Part shown: positions 48,978 to 58,654 of the stretch, one piece after another
Position numbering within the stretch: the stretch's first letter is position 1
Layout: every line of letters starts with the position of its first letter
DNA from: Pseudomonas sp.
GTDB taxonomy: Bacteria > Pseudomonadota > Gammaproteobacteria > Pseudomonadales > Pseudomonadaceae
Reading direction: 5' to 3'
Length of the DNA: 64,000 nt
NCBI GenBank assembly: GCA_030656145.1
Contig: JAUSOF010000085.1
Coordinates: 1-64,000, forward strand
Notes under the pieces: generated by a model
Seen by the model: the letters and a program-made list of their open reading frames with translations, nothing else
Told to the model about the DNA's origin: nothing
Databases searched by the model: none
Translations under genes and position numbers: made by a program

Positions 48978-49931
48978 CTAGTCGAGCTCCCCTGCAGCGG
49001 TGTGCGCCTGCAGCCAGGCAAATAGCCGATCAGTATCCGCGCGGCGACACAGTTGGCTGCCGGGCATCATGATCGCAGCGCTGCCGGCCGCGACCCCGTA
49101 GCGTGCTGCCTCGCTCAGGCTCGCGCCCTGGGCCAGCTTGAGGGTGACGGCGCCAACCAGGCTGTCGCCTGCACCCACGGTGCTGAGTTTGTTCACCGTC
49201 GGTGCGCTGATCCGCTCGCTCAGTTCGCGGGTCGCCAGCAGCGCGCCCTGGGGACCCAGGGAAACCAGCACCGCGGTACATCTGCCAGTATCGACCAGGC
49301 TGCGGGCTACCTTGAACAGCTGGTCAGGCTCGTCGATGTGCTCCCCGGCCAGGGCGCGCAGTTCATTGAGGTTAGGCTTGATCAGGAACAGTCCGCCGAT
49401 GTCCAGCGCCTGGCGCAATACCTCGCCCGAGCTGTCGAGGATGCTGCGCGCGCCTCGTTGCGCAGCAATCTGCAACAGGCGTGGGATGAAGTCCGCGGCA
49501 ATTCCGCCGGGCAGGCTGCCGCTGATCACCAGGTAGTCCAGCGCGGGCAGACCGGCCAGTACCGTCAGCAACTGCGTCTGCTCGCTCTCGCTCAGGCGCG
49601 CGCCAGGCAGCACGAAGCGATACTGCTGTGCGTTGGCCTGCTCCACCACGTTGAAGCATTCGCGGGTCCAGGCGCTGATCGGCAAGGTTTGGCATGCCAC
49701 GCCTTCGGCAGCCAGCAACTCGGCCAGGTGCTGGCCGCTGGGGCCACCTGCCGGGAATAGCGCCAGGGCACTGCCACCGAGTTGGTGAATCGCGCGAGCG
49801 ACGTTGATGCCGCCGCCTCCGGGTGCATAACGCGGTTCACTGCAGCGCAGCTTGGCGTCCGGACAAAGGCGCGCAATGCTGGTGGCGCTGTCGAGCGCTG
49901 GGCTAAGGGTCAGGGTTACGATACTGGTCAT
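48978..49931 (-). CDS. pfkB: 6-phosphofructokinase II (PfkB type)
   Basis: Ribokinase-family sugar kinase of 317 residues with close similarity to E. coli Pfk-2 by recollection: PGGGGINVARAIHQLGGSA (38-56), the ISGSLPGG strand, and STVGAGDSLVGA. Residues corresponding to the known E. coli Pfk-2 sites fall at the same numbers: K27, R90, K185, N187 and catalytic D256. This fits phosphorylation of fructose 6-phosphate rather than fructose 1-phosphate (FruK), although tagatose-6-phosphate kinase is a possible alternative. It faces dnaQ and stands alone. Pseudomonas generally lacks phosphofructokinase and uses the Entner-Doudoroff route. Confidence 0.85.
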   Translation of the reverse strand: MTSIVTLTLSPALDSATSIARLCPDAKLRCSEPRYAPGGGGINVARAIHQLGGSALALFPAGGPSGQHLAELLAAEGVACQTLPISAWTRECFNVVEQANAQQYRFVLPGARLSESEQTQLLTVLAGLPALDYLVISGSLPGGIAADFIPRLLQIAAQRGARSILDSSGEVLRQALDIGGLFLIKPNLNELRALAGEHIDEPDQLFKVARSLVDTGRCTAVLVSLGPQGALLATRELSERISAPTVNKLSTVGAGDSLVGAVTLKLAQGASLSEAARYGVAAGSAAIMMPGSQLCRRADTDRLFAWLQAHTAAGELD

Positions 49932-50308
49932 GCAAGACTCCCCAGGTGGCTACGTGCCCGCATTGGTCGTGAGGGTAAAGATAGCGCCCCGGAGAGGGCT
50001 ATGAAGAAATCCTGCGCTGCGATTGCCCTGTGACCGTCAAGGTCAAGCACCTCGCAATACGAAGAAGAGGCTTCCAGCCCCGCAATGATTCAAAAATGCG
50101 ACAAAGCAGTAGCGAGGTTGGCTGGCGGGTTTCCTAAAAGCTCATTGCATGGTGTTTACTGAGCAAACTCTCGCCTACTGCGGCGCCTCCAGGCGTCCGC
50201 CGCGGCGTTGCGCTACGTACGCCTGGAGACAGCCCCGCTACGGCGCTCACTATTTTAACAAGCTCTGAGTGCCGTTGCCCAATCGTTCAGTGGATGCCAG
50301 ATTGCCCC
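49932..50308. other. Region between pfkB and ldcA with an inverted repeat
   Basis: 377 bases between divergent genes. CTCCAGGCGT (50187-50196) and ACGCCTGGAG (50219-50228) are perfect 10-bp inverted arms over a 22-base loop, 80 bases before ldcA. It could be a regulator site or a leader hairpin. No frame is supported. Confidence 0.55.
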
Positions 50309-52579
50309 ATGTATAAAGACCTCAAATTCCCCGTGCTGATCGTGCACCGCGACATCAAGGCCGATACCGTGGCCGGCGATCGGGTGCGTGCCATCGCCGC
50401 AGAGCTGGAGCAGGACGGCTTCAGCATTCTGTCTACCGCCACTTCGGCCGAGGCGCGGATCGTCGCGTCGACCCATCACGGTCTTGCCTGCATCCTGGTG
50501 ACTGCCGAGGGTGCCGGTGAGAACAAGCACCTGCTGCAGGACATGGTCGAGTTGATCCGCATCGCCCGGCGGCGGGCGCCGCAGCTGCCGATCTTCGCCC
50601 TTGGCGAGCAGGTGACCATCGAGAATGCGCCGGCCGAAGCCATGGCCGATCTCAATCAGCTGCGCGGTATTCTCTACCTGTTCGAGGATACGGTGCCGTT
50701 CCTTGCCCGCCAGGTTGCGCGCGCCGCGCGCAATTATCTGGACTGCCTGTTGCCGCCGTTCTTCAAGGCGCTGGTGCAGCACACCGCGCAATCCAACTAC
50801 TCCTGGCACACCCCCGGCCATGGCGGCGGAGTGGCCTATCGCAAGAGCCCGGTGGGTCAGGCGTTCCACCAGTTCTTTGGTGAGAATACCCTGCGTTCCG
50901 ACCTCTCGGTGTCGGTGCCGGAGCTGGGCTCGCTGCTCGACCACACCGGCCCTCTGGCCGAGGCCGAGGCCCGTGCTGCGCGCAACTTCGGTGCCGACCA
51001 CACCTATTTCGTGATTAACGGCACCTCGACCGCCAACAAGATTGTCTGGCACGGCATGGTTGGCCGCGACGATCTGGTGCTGGTCGACCGCAACTGCCAC
51101 AAATCGATTCTGCATTCGATCATCATGACCGGCGCGATTCCGTTGTACCTGTGCCCTGAGCGTAACGAGCTGGGCATCATCGGGCCGATTCCGCTGAGCG
51201 AGTTCAGTCGCGAGTCGATCCAGGCGAAAATCGACGCCAGTCCGCTGGCTCGCGGTCGCGCGCCCAGCAGCAGCGGGGCTATGGTCAAGCTGGTGGTGGT
51301 GACCAACTCGACCTATGACGGCCTGTGCTACAACGCGGAGCTGATCAAACAGACCCTGGGCAATAGCGTCGAGGTGCTGCATTTCGATGAGGCCTGGTAT
51401 GCCTATGCGGCGTTCCACGAGTTCTATGCCGGGCGCTATGGCATGGGCACCACCCGCACGGCGAATACTCCGCTGGTGTTCAGTACCCACTCCACACACA
51501 AGCTGCTGGCGGCATTCAGCCAGGCCTCGATGATCCATGTGCAGGATGGCGGTGCCCGCCAGCTCGATCGCGACCGCTTCAACGAAGCCTTTATGATGCA
51601 TATCTCGACCTCGCCGCAGTACGGCATCATCGCCTCGCTGGACGTGGCTTCGGCAATGATGGAAGGCCCGGCGGGGCGCTCGCTGATTCAGGAAACCTTT
51701 GATGAAGCACTGAGCTTTCGTCGCGCCCTGGCCAATCTGCGGCAGAACCTCAGCGTCGACGATTGGTGGTTCAGCATTTGGCAGCCGCCCCAGGCCGAGG
51801 GCGTCGACGAGGTGGCAACCGAGAGTTGGTTGTTACAGCCGCAAGCCGAATGGCATGGTTTCGGCGAGGTGGCCGATGATTACGTGCTGCTCGACCCGAT
51901 CAAGGTCACCCTGGTGACGCCTGGCCTGACGGCGGGCGGTACGCTGGAGCCGTGCGGGATTCCGGCAGCAGTGGTCAGCAAGTTCCTGTGGGAGCGGGGT
52001 CTGGTAGTCGAGAAAACCGGTCTGTATTCCTTCCTGGTGCTGTTCTCCATGGGCATCACCAAGGGTAAGTGGAGCACGTTGCTCACCGAGTTGTTGGAGT
52101 TCAAGCGCAGTTACGATATCAACCTGCCGTTGACGGTCGCCTTGCCGTCGATTGCCCAGGCGGGCGGGGCGCACTACCACGGTATGGGCCTGCGTGACCT
52201 GTGTGATGCGCTGCACGGTTGCTACGGTGAAAACGCTACTCCCAAGGCGATGAAGCGCATGTACACGGTGTTGCCGGAAATCGCCCTGAAACCTGCCGAT
52301 GCCTACAACCACTTGGTGCGCGGCGAGGTCGAAGCCGTACCGATCGAGCAGCTCGACGGGCGAATCTCCGCGGTGATGCTGGTGCCTTATCCGCCGGGTA
52401 TTCCGCTGATCATGCCAGGCGAGCGCTTTACTCCGGCGACTCGCTCGATCATCGATTACCTGGCGTTCGCCCGTACCTTCGACCGCAGCTTTCCCGGCTT
52501 CGACGCCGACGTACACGGTTTGCAGCGTAACGAAGGCCCGGATTGCAACGCCTACACGGTGGACTGCATCAAGCGCTGA
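50309..52579 (+). CDS. ldcA: Lysine/ornithine-type PLP decarboxylase LdcA
   Basis: PLP-dependent fold type I decarboxylase; the P. aeruginosa orthologue PA1818 converts L-lysine to cadaverine. 756 residues from the start MYKDLKFPVLIVHRD (50309; 15 more upstream bases are open but unsupported). N-terminal wing domain (1-150), then the PLP domain with SNYSWHTPGHGGGVAYRKSP and the Schiff-base lysine in FSTHSTHKLLAAFSQ, then a C-terminal domain. No truncation is visible. Confidence 0.95.
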   Translation: MYKDLKFPVLIVHRDIKADTVAGDRVRAIAAELEQDGFSILSTATSAEARIVASTHHGLACILVTAEGAGENKHLLQDMVELIRIARRRAPQLPIFALGEQVTIENAPAEAMADLNQLRGILYLFEDTVPFLARQVARAARNYLDCLLPPFFKALVQHTAQSNYSWHTPGHGGGVAYRKSPVGQAFHQFFGENTLRSDLSVSVPELGSLLDHTGPLAEAEARAARNFGADHTYFVINGTSTANKIVWHGMVGRDDLVLVDRNCHKSILHSIIMTGAIPLYLCPERNELGIIGPIPLSEFSRESIQAKIDASPLARGRAPSSSGAMVKLVVVTNSTYDGLCYNAELIKQTLGNSVEVLHFDEAWYAYAAFHEFYAGRYGMGTTRTANTPLVFSTHSTHKLLAAFSQASMIHVQDGGARQLDRDRFNEAFMMHISTSPQYGIIASLDVASAMMEGPAGRSLIQETFDEALSFRRALANLRQNLSVDDWWFSIWQPPQAEGVDEVATESWLLQPQAEWHGFGEVADDYVLLDPIKVTLVTPGLTAGGTLEPCGIPAAVVSKFLWERGLVVEKTGLYSFLVLFSMGITKGKWSTLLTELLEFKRSYDINLPLTVALPSIAQAGGAHYHGMGLRDLCDALHGCYGENATPKAMKRMYTVLPEIALKPADAYNHLVRGEVEAVPIEQLDGRISAVMLVPYPPGIPLIMPGERFTPATRSIIDYLAFARTFDRSFPGFDADVHGLQRNEGPDCNAYTVDCIKR

Positions 52580-52600
52580 GGTGCAAGAGCAAACACGCAT

Positions 52601-52631
52601 CGAGTGAGGCTCGTGGCGGCACTCGTTTTTT
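52601..52631 (+). terminator. Intrinsic terminator after ldcA
   Basis: CGAGTG and CACTCG form the stem over a 13-base loop, followed directly by TTTTTT. Starts 22 bases after the ldcA stop. Confidence 0.7.
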
Positions 52632-52878
52632 CACGCGCCCTGAGGCGCGACTGGCGCGTTGTTACCTGAACGGCGCGCCAGCGCTACTGCCTCCCCGGAC
52701 TATCTCCGCTAGATCAAGTGGTTAGCGCAAACAACCCGCACCCAGCTCAAGTACAATGGCGTGTTGTGCGTCACAGTGGCCGGCATCGACATTTATGCCG
52801 TGCTTGTTATAGTTGCCCGGTTGTAATCACAAGAATGTTTCCGCGCGCATGCGCCGTTTGCTGCTGAGGATGACTGCG

Positions 52879-53691
52879 GTGTCCGACTACAAAGCGTTTA
52901 GTGTCGAGTTGGCAGATAAGATTGCCCATGTGGTGATCAACCGCCCGGAAAAAATCAACGCCATGAACGCCGATTTCTGGCGGGAGATCATCGAGATCTT
53001 CCGCTGGATCGACGTCACGGATGAGGTGAGGGTGGTGGTACTGTCGGGTGCCGGCAAGCATTTTTCTTCCGGTATCGACCTGATGATGCTGGCCCAGCTT
53101 GGCAGTCAGATGGGACCTGATGTTGGCCGCAACGCAGAAAAGCTAAGGCGCAAGATTCTTGAACTGCAAGCCTCGTTCAATGCTGTCGACCACTGCCGCA
53201 AACCGGTACTGGCGGCGATTCAGGGCTACTGCCTGGGCGGCGCTATCGACCTGGTCTCGGCCTGCGACATGCGCTACTCGACAGTTGATGCACAGTTCTC
53301 GATCAAGGAAATCGACATCGGCATGGCCGCTGATGTGGGTACCTTGCAGCGCCTGCCGCGGATCATTGGCGACGGCATGATGCGCGAACTGGCCTTTACC
53401 GGCCGCACCATCGACGGTGAAGAAGCGCGCAGCATCGGCTTGGTTAACCGCACTTTCGCAGACGCCGCCGCGCTGCTCGAGGGCGTGATGGGGATTGCCC
53501 GTGAGATCGCCGCGAAGTCACCGGTCGCGATACGTGGCACCAAGGAAATGATTCGCTACATGCGCGACCACCGGGTCGACGATGGTCTCGAGTACATCGC
53601 CACCTGGAACGCTGCAATGCTGCAGTCGGTTGATTTGCGTGTGGCCATGGCCGCACATATGAGCAAGCAAAAGCCAGAGTTCGCCGACTGA
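52879..53691 (+). CDS. Crotonase-family enzyme, dienoyl-CoA isomerase-like
   Basis: 270 residues from a GTG at 52879 (MSDYKAFSVELADKIAHV), preceded by GAGGA at a good distance; an ATG at 52870 is a possible alternative. It shares the ECH1-type pattern HFSSGIDLMML, GYCLGGAIDLVSACDMRY and IKEIDIGMAADVGTLQRLP. The acidic residues used by eukaryotic delta3,5-delta2,4-dienoyl-CoA isomerase (Asp in ACDMRY, Glu in KEID, Asp in AADVG) are all present. It probably processes polyunsaturated fatty acids, inferred from these residues. Confidence 0.88.
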   Translation: MSDYKAFSVELADKIAHVVINRPEKINAMNADFWREIIEIFRWIDVTDEVRVVVLSGAGKHFSSGIDLMMLAQLGSQMGPDVGRNAEKLRRKILELQASFNAVDHCRKPVLAAIQGYCLGGAIDLVSACDMRYSTVDAQFSIKEIDIGMAADVGTLQRLPRIIGDGMMRELAFTGRTIDGEEARSIGLVNRTFADAAALLEGVMGIAREIAAKSPVAIRGTKEMIRYMRDHRVDDGLEYIATWNAAMLQSVDLRVAMAAHMSKQKPEFAD

Positions 53692-53741
53692 TGCGACCTA
53701 TGCCATTGTTTTCTCTACCGGCGCGGGAGGCGCACTAGCGC

Positions 53742-55421
53742 ATGGTTTCTGGAGTCACGTCACTCAGTTTGGTGCGTAACGAATTGTTCGTCACCATGGA
53801 GGAGGCTGAGTCGAGCCTCGAGCATTTCATTGCCGAGCGGCATAACGGCAGTTTGCTGCAGCAGGCAGTGGAGAGTCTTCATCAAGTCCGCGGCACGCTC
53901 AATCTGGTCGAGTTGGCGGGTGCCGAGTTGCTCGCCCAGGAAGTGCTCGAACAGGCCACTGATATTCCTGCTGGTGCTGGAGAGGAGCGTGATGTGCAGC
54001 TCTCGGCGCTGAGTAATGCGCTGCATGTGCTGCGCCGTTATCTGGAAAGCGTTGACGTGCACCGCCAGGAAATGCCCGAGTTGCTGCTGCCGGCGATCAA
54101 TGCCTTGCGTCAGGCTGGTGGACAGGCAGCTCTGCCAGAAAGTTTTTTCTTCAGCGTGCGCCTCGACCATGCCCGTCCGCGAACCGCGCCGGTTGCCCTG
54201 GATGCCGCGGCCAAGGAAGTCGAGGGCCGGCGCTTGCGTCATATGTATCAGGTGGGCCTGCTCGGTTTTATCCGCGAGCAGAATCCGCAGGCCAGCCTCA
54301 AACTGATGGGCCGAGCAATGCTGCGCCTGGACGGTCTGTATGCCAACGAGCCGCGAGGCAGATTGTGCTGGATCGGCGCTGCGGCCTTAGAGGCGCAACT
54401 CGATGGTCAACTGTTGCCGCGTAAGTCGCGCAAGCAGCTGTTCTCGCGGATTGATCGTGAGCTCAAGCAGGTGTTGGCCAATAGTCAGTACGAAACGCCG
54501 CGCAGCCTGCTCAAAGAGTTGCTTTACCTGGTGGCCCTGGCCGACAGCTGCGGGCCTGCGGCGACGCCCGTACGCAGGTTGTTTGGTTTGACCTCGCTAC
54601 CATTTACCGATCACCTGCTGGAAGAGGAGTACCAGCGCCTGGCCGGTCCTGGGCAGGCGGTCATGCGCTCGCTGAGTTCGGCTATTCGCGAAGAGCTGAC
54701 CAGCGTCAAGGACATGCTTGATCTTATCGAGCGAGGCACTGTGCAGGCCGAAAACCTCGGTAATCTGCATGCAGTGCTCGGCAAGCTGAGCAAGACCCTG
54801 GGCATGGTCGGCCTCAGTTCGGCAGACAATGTGCTGAATGCGCAACTGCAGACGGTTGCCGCCTGGAGTGAAGAGCACCCCCCGCAACCGCAAGAACTGC
54901 TCAAGTTGGCCGATGCCGTGCTTTATGCGGAAGGGATGGTCGCCAGCCTGGAGCGCGGCGAGCGGCGAGACATCAGTGCCGGGCAGTTGCCGCCGGGCAG
55001 GGAGCTCGAGTCCTTCGCTTACTACCAGCTCAACGAGGCGCGCATCGTCGTGATTGATGAGGCCCGTGGTGGCCTGGCGCTGGCCAAGCGTGCAATCACC
55101 GCCTACCTGGAGTCCGACGGCGACCGCATGCACCTGTCCAATGTGCCGTTCAGCCTGCAGGCGGTGCGCGGCGGGTTGTGGTTTCTCGGCCAAGAGCGGG
55201 CGGCCGCTCTCGTCGGCGCCTGTGCCGAGTATATCCAGACGCAAATGTTCGAGGCGCCGCAAATGCCTTCAGAGCAAATGCTGGAAACCCTGGCTGATGC
55301 ACTCAGCAGCCTTGAGTATTACCTGGAAGCCGGCGCAGTAATGCGTCCTGAAACCCATCCCAGTGTGCTCGACCTGGCGGCAGAAAGCGTACGCGCCCTT
55401 GGCTTACCGGTAGCAGCATAA
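53742..55421 (+). CDS. fimL: Type IV pilus / twitching regulator FimL
   Basis: Matches P. aeruginosa FimL, a cytoplasmic protein related to the N-terminus of ChpA that affects cAMP, twitching and pilus assembly. 559 residues with helical Hpt-like segments but lacking phosphorylatable histidines: the FimL start LSLVRNELFVTMEEAESSLE and the segment LLQQAVESLHQVRGTLNLVE are distinctive. Its stop is immediately followed by the nudC start, so the two share a transcript. Confidence 0.93.
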   Translation: MVSGVTSLSLVRNELFVTMEEAESSLEHFIAERHNGSLLQQAVESLHQVRGTLNLVELAGAELLAQEVLEQATDIPAGAGEERDVQLSALSNALHVLRRYLESVDVHRQEMPELLLPAINALRQAGGQAALPESFFFSVRLDHARPRTAPVALDAAAKEVEGRRLRHMYQVGLLGFIREQNPQASLKLMGRAMLRLDGLYANEPRGRLCWIGAAALEAQLDGQLLPRKSRKQLFSRIDRELKQVLANSQYETPRSLLKELLYLVALADSCGPAATPVRRLFGLTSLPFTDHLLEEEYQRLAGPGQAVMRSLSSAIREELTSVKDMLDLIERGTVQAENLGNLHAVLGKLSKTLGMVGLSSADNVLNAQLQTVAAWSEEHPPQPQELLKLADAVLYAEGMVASLERGERRDISAGQLPPGRELESFAYYQLNEARIVVIDEARGGLALAKRAITAYLESDGDRMHLSNVPFSLQAVRGGLWFLGQERAAALVGACAEYIQTQMFEAPQMPSEQMLETLADALSSLEYYLEAGAVMRPETHPSVLDLAAESVRALGLPVAA

Positions 55422-56252
55422 ATGACTCAACGTTGGCAGCCCGCCGTACTCGACAATCAGCAGCCCGGTGGTTGGGTTGTGGTGCATTGCAAGCAACACT
55501 TTCTGGCAGACAGCAATGGTGTGCTGTTTCCCCGTGAGTGGTTGAAGAAGCAGGAGCTTGCAGTACTCGCCGAGCACGGTATAGGTCATTTTGATGGCGA
55601 TGCCATTTATTTGCTGGAATTGCAGGAACCGCTCGATATGCCTGGCTGTAGCTGGCAAAGCCTGCGCCAGTTCATGTTGCAAGGTGATGCAGACACCTTC
55701 AAGTTGCTCAGTTATGCGACGCAGGTTGGCACTTGGGCGCGTCAGCACCGCTTTTGCGGCAGCTGTGGCGGCCCCATGCAGCACTTGATTGGCGAGCGCG
55801 CGATGCATTGCCCGCGGTGCGAACTGCACCATTACCCGCGCCTGTCGCCGAGCATGATCGTGTTGGTCACTCGCGGTGATGAAATCCTGCTGGCCCGCTC
55901 GCCGCGTTTCGTCCCGGGTGTCTACAGTACCCTGGCCGGTTTCGTCGAGGCGGGCGAGTCAGTCGAGCAGTGCGTGGCGCGCGAGGTGCGTGAAGAAGTT
56001 GGCGTCGAGGTGAAGAGCCTGCAATACCTGGGCAGTCAAGGCTGGCCATTCCCGCATTCGCTGATGCTCGGCTTCCATGCCGAATATGCTGCTGGCGAGA
56101 TCGTAATGCAGGTCGATGAGATCGAGGATGCGCAGTGGTTCAGCGTGCACCAGTTGCCGCCCCTGCCTGCCGCGCGCTCGATTGCCCGCTATCTGATCGA
56201 CGTTTACGTGGCGCAGCGGCTGGGTCTGCCTGAGCCGTCGCTGTTGGTATAG
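55422..56252 (+). CDS. nudC: NAD(H) pyrophosphatase / deNADding Nudix hydrolase
   Basis: Hydrolyses NADH and removes NAD caps from RNA. 276 residues: an N-terminal domain, a four-cysteine zinc site (CGSCGG and CPRC), the Nudix box [22 protein letters not shown], shortened here to its core [10 protein letters not shown], and the NudC signature [11 protein letters not shown]. The ATG follows the fimL stop without a gap. Confidence 0.96.
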   Translation: MTQRWQPAVLDNQQPGGWVVVHCKQHFLADSNGVLFPREWLKKQELAVLAEHGIGHFDGDAIYLLELQEPLDMPGCSWQSLRQFMLQGDADTFKLLSYATQVGTWARQHRFCGSCGGPMQHLIGERAMHCPRCELHHYPRLSPSMIVLVTRGDEILLARSPRFVPGVYSTLAGFVEAGESVEQCVAREVREEVGVEVKSLQYLGSQGWPFPHSLMLGFHAEYAAGEIVMQVDEIEDAQWFSVHQLPPLPAARSIARYLIDVYVAQRLGLPEPSLLV

Positions 56253-56255
56253 CCG

Positions 56256-57041
56256 CTACGCTATGCCGAACCAGTGCTGCCAGGCGAGTCGCGCGGCCAG
56301 TGCCAGCACCATGACGATAAATACCGGGCGGATGAATTTAGAGCCGCCACGGATTGCCGACCGCGCGCCGAGAAAAGCCCCGGCCATCAGGGCGATGCCC
56401 ATGCAAATGCCTAATACCCAGGCCACTTGCCCGGCGAAGATGAATATCACCAGGGCGCAGGCATTGCTGACGAAGTTCATGCTGCGCGCCACGCCACTGG
56501 CACGAACCAGATCGAGCGGGTAGAGCAACAGGCTGCTGACTGTCCAGAATGCTCCGGTACCCGGCCCGGCGACACCATCATAGAAACCCAGGCCGAGGCT
56601 TTGCGGCCACTGCCGGCCTTGTGCAATAGGCGCATCGGCGTTGAGCGGTGCTGCCGGGGTGCGACCGAACAGCAGGTACAGCCCACAGCCGAAAACTACC
56701 ACCGGCAACAGTTGATTGAGCCAGGCCGCGGGCAGCCAGTGCACCAGTGTGGCGCCCAGCAGGGCACCAATCGCGGTGCCGATCAGCGCATTGCGCCAGG
56801 GGCGGGGAGTGAACAGCTTGCGCCGGTAAAAGGTGTAGCTGGCGGTGGCAGAGCCAAAGGTGGCGCACAGCTTATTGGTGCCCAGTACCAGGTGCGGTGG
56901 CAGACCGGCCATCAACAGGGCCGGAATGGTCAGCAGGCCACCGCCGCCGGCAATGGCATCAATGAAACCGGCGACGAACGCGACCAGTACAAGAATAGCC
57001 AGGGTTGCCGGGTCAACGGCAAGCTCGAAAGGCAAGTGCAT
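56256..57041 (-). CDS. TSUP (TauE/SafE) family membrane permease
   Basis: 261 residues from the start at 57041 (MHLPFELAVDPATL); the frame extends 71 residues upstream through unsupported sequence. Seven to eight membrane helices including AFVAGFIDAIAGGGGLLTIPAL, and GLGFYDGVAGPGTGAF, both TSUP signatures. Likely exports or imports an organosulfur or carboxylate compound. It faces nudC with a 3-base gap. Confidence 0.9.
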   Translation of the reverse strand: MHLPFELAVDPATLAILVLVAFVAGFIDAIAGGGGLLTIPALLMAGLPPHLVLGTNKLCATFGSATASYTFYRRKLFTPRPWRNALIGTAIGALLGATLVHWLPAAWLNQLLPVVVFGCGLYLLFGRTPAAPLNADAPIAQGRQWPQSLGLGFYDGVAGPGTGAFWTVSSLLLYPLDLVRASGVARSMNFVSNACALVIFIFAGQVAWVLGICMGIALMAGAFLGARSAIRGGSKFIRPVFIVMVLALAARLAWQHWFGIA

Positions 57042-57141
57042 GGAAATGACGACCTGTGTCCGATTGTGCAATGAACCTGCTGTGCGCAGGGGTGGTAGCT
57101 GCGCATAATGCCGGCATTTATACGGGCAAGGAATCGACTCG

Positions 57142-57789
57142 ATGCAATACGACGGCTTGGCATGGGCAACGGCGCTGCTGGCATTGCTGACGGTGTTGGT
57201 GGGCGCGCGAATTCTGTTCAATAGCCACTGGTTTCTGGGCTGGTTACGCGGCACTTGTGGCCTGGCCTTTGTCGCACTGGCCGGTTTTATCGGCCTGGTC
57301 GCCTACGACCTCTACAGCTATGCGCCGCTGCCGGAGGGCAAACCGCTGGTGACCTTGAGTTTCGAGGCCGATGGCCCCGGTTATCGGGTCAATCTGCTGG
57401 AGGGCGGCAGCGAGCGTAGCGTGCGGCTTGAGGGGGACTTGTGGCAGTTGGATGCGCGGTTGTTGCAATGGAAGGGGCTCGCAGCCCTGATTGGCCTGCA
57501 ACCCGGCTATCGTCTGGATAAGCTCTCGGCTCGCTTCCTCGCCATAGAGCAACAGGAGCAAGCCACGCAAGGCCAGGTCAAACTGACCCAGAGTCCCTAC
57601 GGCGTTGATCTGTGGCGCTGGCTGCGCCTGGGTCAGCGCGATTTGTTGGTGTTCGATGCCCAGGCGCGCCGAGTCACCTACCTGCCGATTGCCGACCAGG
57701 CGGTATACAGCGTTAGCCTGACGCCGACCGGGTTGCTGGCGGAGCCGATGAATCAGGCGGCCAAGCAGGCGCTGCAGGATTGGCAGTGA
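57142..57789 (+). CDS. Hypothetical membrane protein (PA1825-like)
   Basis: 215 residues. Two N-terminal membrane helices (AWATALLALLTVLVGARILF and CGLAFVALAGFIGLVAYDLY), then a soluble domain of about 150 residues with strands (LVTLSFEADGPGYRVNLL). The exposed side is probably periplasmic. No enzyme motif; the function is unknown. A strong terminator follows. Confidence 0.75.
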   Translation: MQYDGLAWATALLALLTVLVGARILFNSHWFLGWLRGTCGLAFVALAGFIGLVAYDLYSYAPLPEGKPLVTLSFEADGPGYRVNLLEGGSERSVRLEGDLWQLDARLLQWKGLAALIGLQPGYRLDKLSARFLAIEQQEQATQGQVKLTQSPYGVDLWRWLRLGQRDLLVFDAQARRVTYLPIADQAVYSVSLTPTGLLAEPMNQAAKQALQDWQ

Positions 57790-57805
57790 GCCGCAGCAAC
57801 AGCGC

Positions 57806-57831
57806 AAAAAGGGACCCGCAGGTCCCTTTTT
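57806..57831. terminator. Bidirectional intrinsic terminator
   Basis: AAAAAGGGACC and GGTCCCTTTTT pair around CGCA, with runs of A and T on both sides. It serves the plus-strand hypothetical gene and the minus-strand SDR gene. Confidence 0.9.
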
Positions 57832-57849
57832 GTTGAGCCAGCACCTGAC

Positions 57850-58617
57850 TCAGGACAGGAAGCCACCGTCGACGTTCAGTGATACGCCGGTGGTGTAGCT
57901 GGAGGCGGCGCTGGCCAGGTACAGCACCGCGCCGGCCATTTCGCTCGGATCAGCTACACGCCTGAGCGGGATGCGCTGCAGGGCGATGTTGAGGATGGCA
58001 TCGTTCTTGGTCAATGCTGAGGCGAATTTAGTGTCGGTCAGGCCCGGCAGCAGGGCGTTGCAGCGGATGCCGAATTGCGCACACTCCTTGGCGAAGACCT
58101 TGGTCATGCTGATTACTGCGGCCTTGGTCACGGAGTAGATGCCCTGCATCTCGCCCGGCGATACGCCGTTGATCGAGGCCACGTTGATGATGCTGCCGCC
58201 GCCATTTTCCTTCATCAGCTTGCCGCCTTCGATGGACATGAAGTAGTAGCCACGGATGTTGACGTCGACGGTTTTCTGGAAGGCCGACAGGTCGGTTTCC
58301 AGCACGTTGCCGAACTGTGGGTTGGTCGCCGCATTGTTGACCAGAATGTCGAGGCGGCTGAACTGTTCGCGGATTTGCGCGAACACATTGTGGATCTGCT
58401 CCATTTCGCCGATGTGGCAGGCCATCGCAGTGGATTTGCCGCCTTCGGCAATGATCGCATCGGCAACGGCCTGGCAGCCTTCGAGTTTACGGCTCGAAAC
58501 AATAACGTGAGCGCCCTGCTGGGCCAGCAGCTTGGCGATAGCTTCGCCAATGCCGCGGCTGGCGCCAGAGACGAAGGCGATCTTGCCGTCGAGGTCGAAC
58601 AGTTGGGTCTTGGACAT
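57850..58617 (-). CDS. Short-chain dehydrogenase/reductase
   Basis: 255 residues, classical SDR. Nucleotide loop SGASRGIGEAIA, the NNAA motif (NNAATNPQFG), catalytic Ser in NVASINGVS and YSVTKAA for Tyr and Lys. The end NVDGGFLS is standard. It is probably an NAD(P)H-dependent reductase in lipid metabolism with the neighbouring phosphotransferase and SCP2 genes, an inference from gene order. Confidence 0.92.
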   Translation of the reverse strand: MSKTQLFDLDGKIAFVSGASRGIGEAIAKLLAQQGAHVIVSSRKLEGCQAVADAIIAEGGKSTAMACHIGEMEQIHNVFAQIREQFSRLDILVNNAATNPQFGNVLETDLSAFQKTVDVNIRGYYFMSIEGGKLMKENGGGSIINVASINGVSPGEMQGIYSVTKAAVISMTKVFAKECAQFGIRCNALLPGLTDTKFASALTKNDAILNIALQRIPLRRVADPSEMAGAVLYLASAASSYTTGVSLNVDGGFLS

Positions 58618-58654
58618 GGGCGTTTCCCTTATTGGTGAAGGCCTGTTCGGCCGA

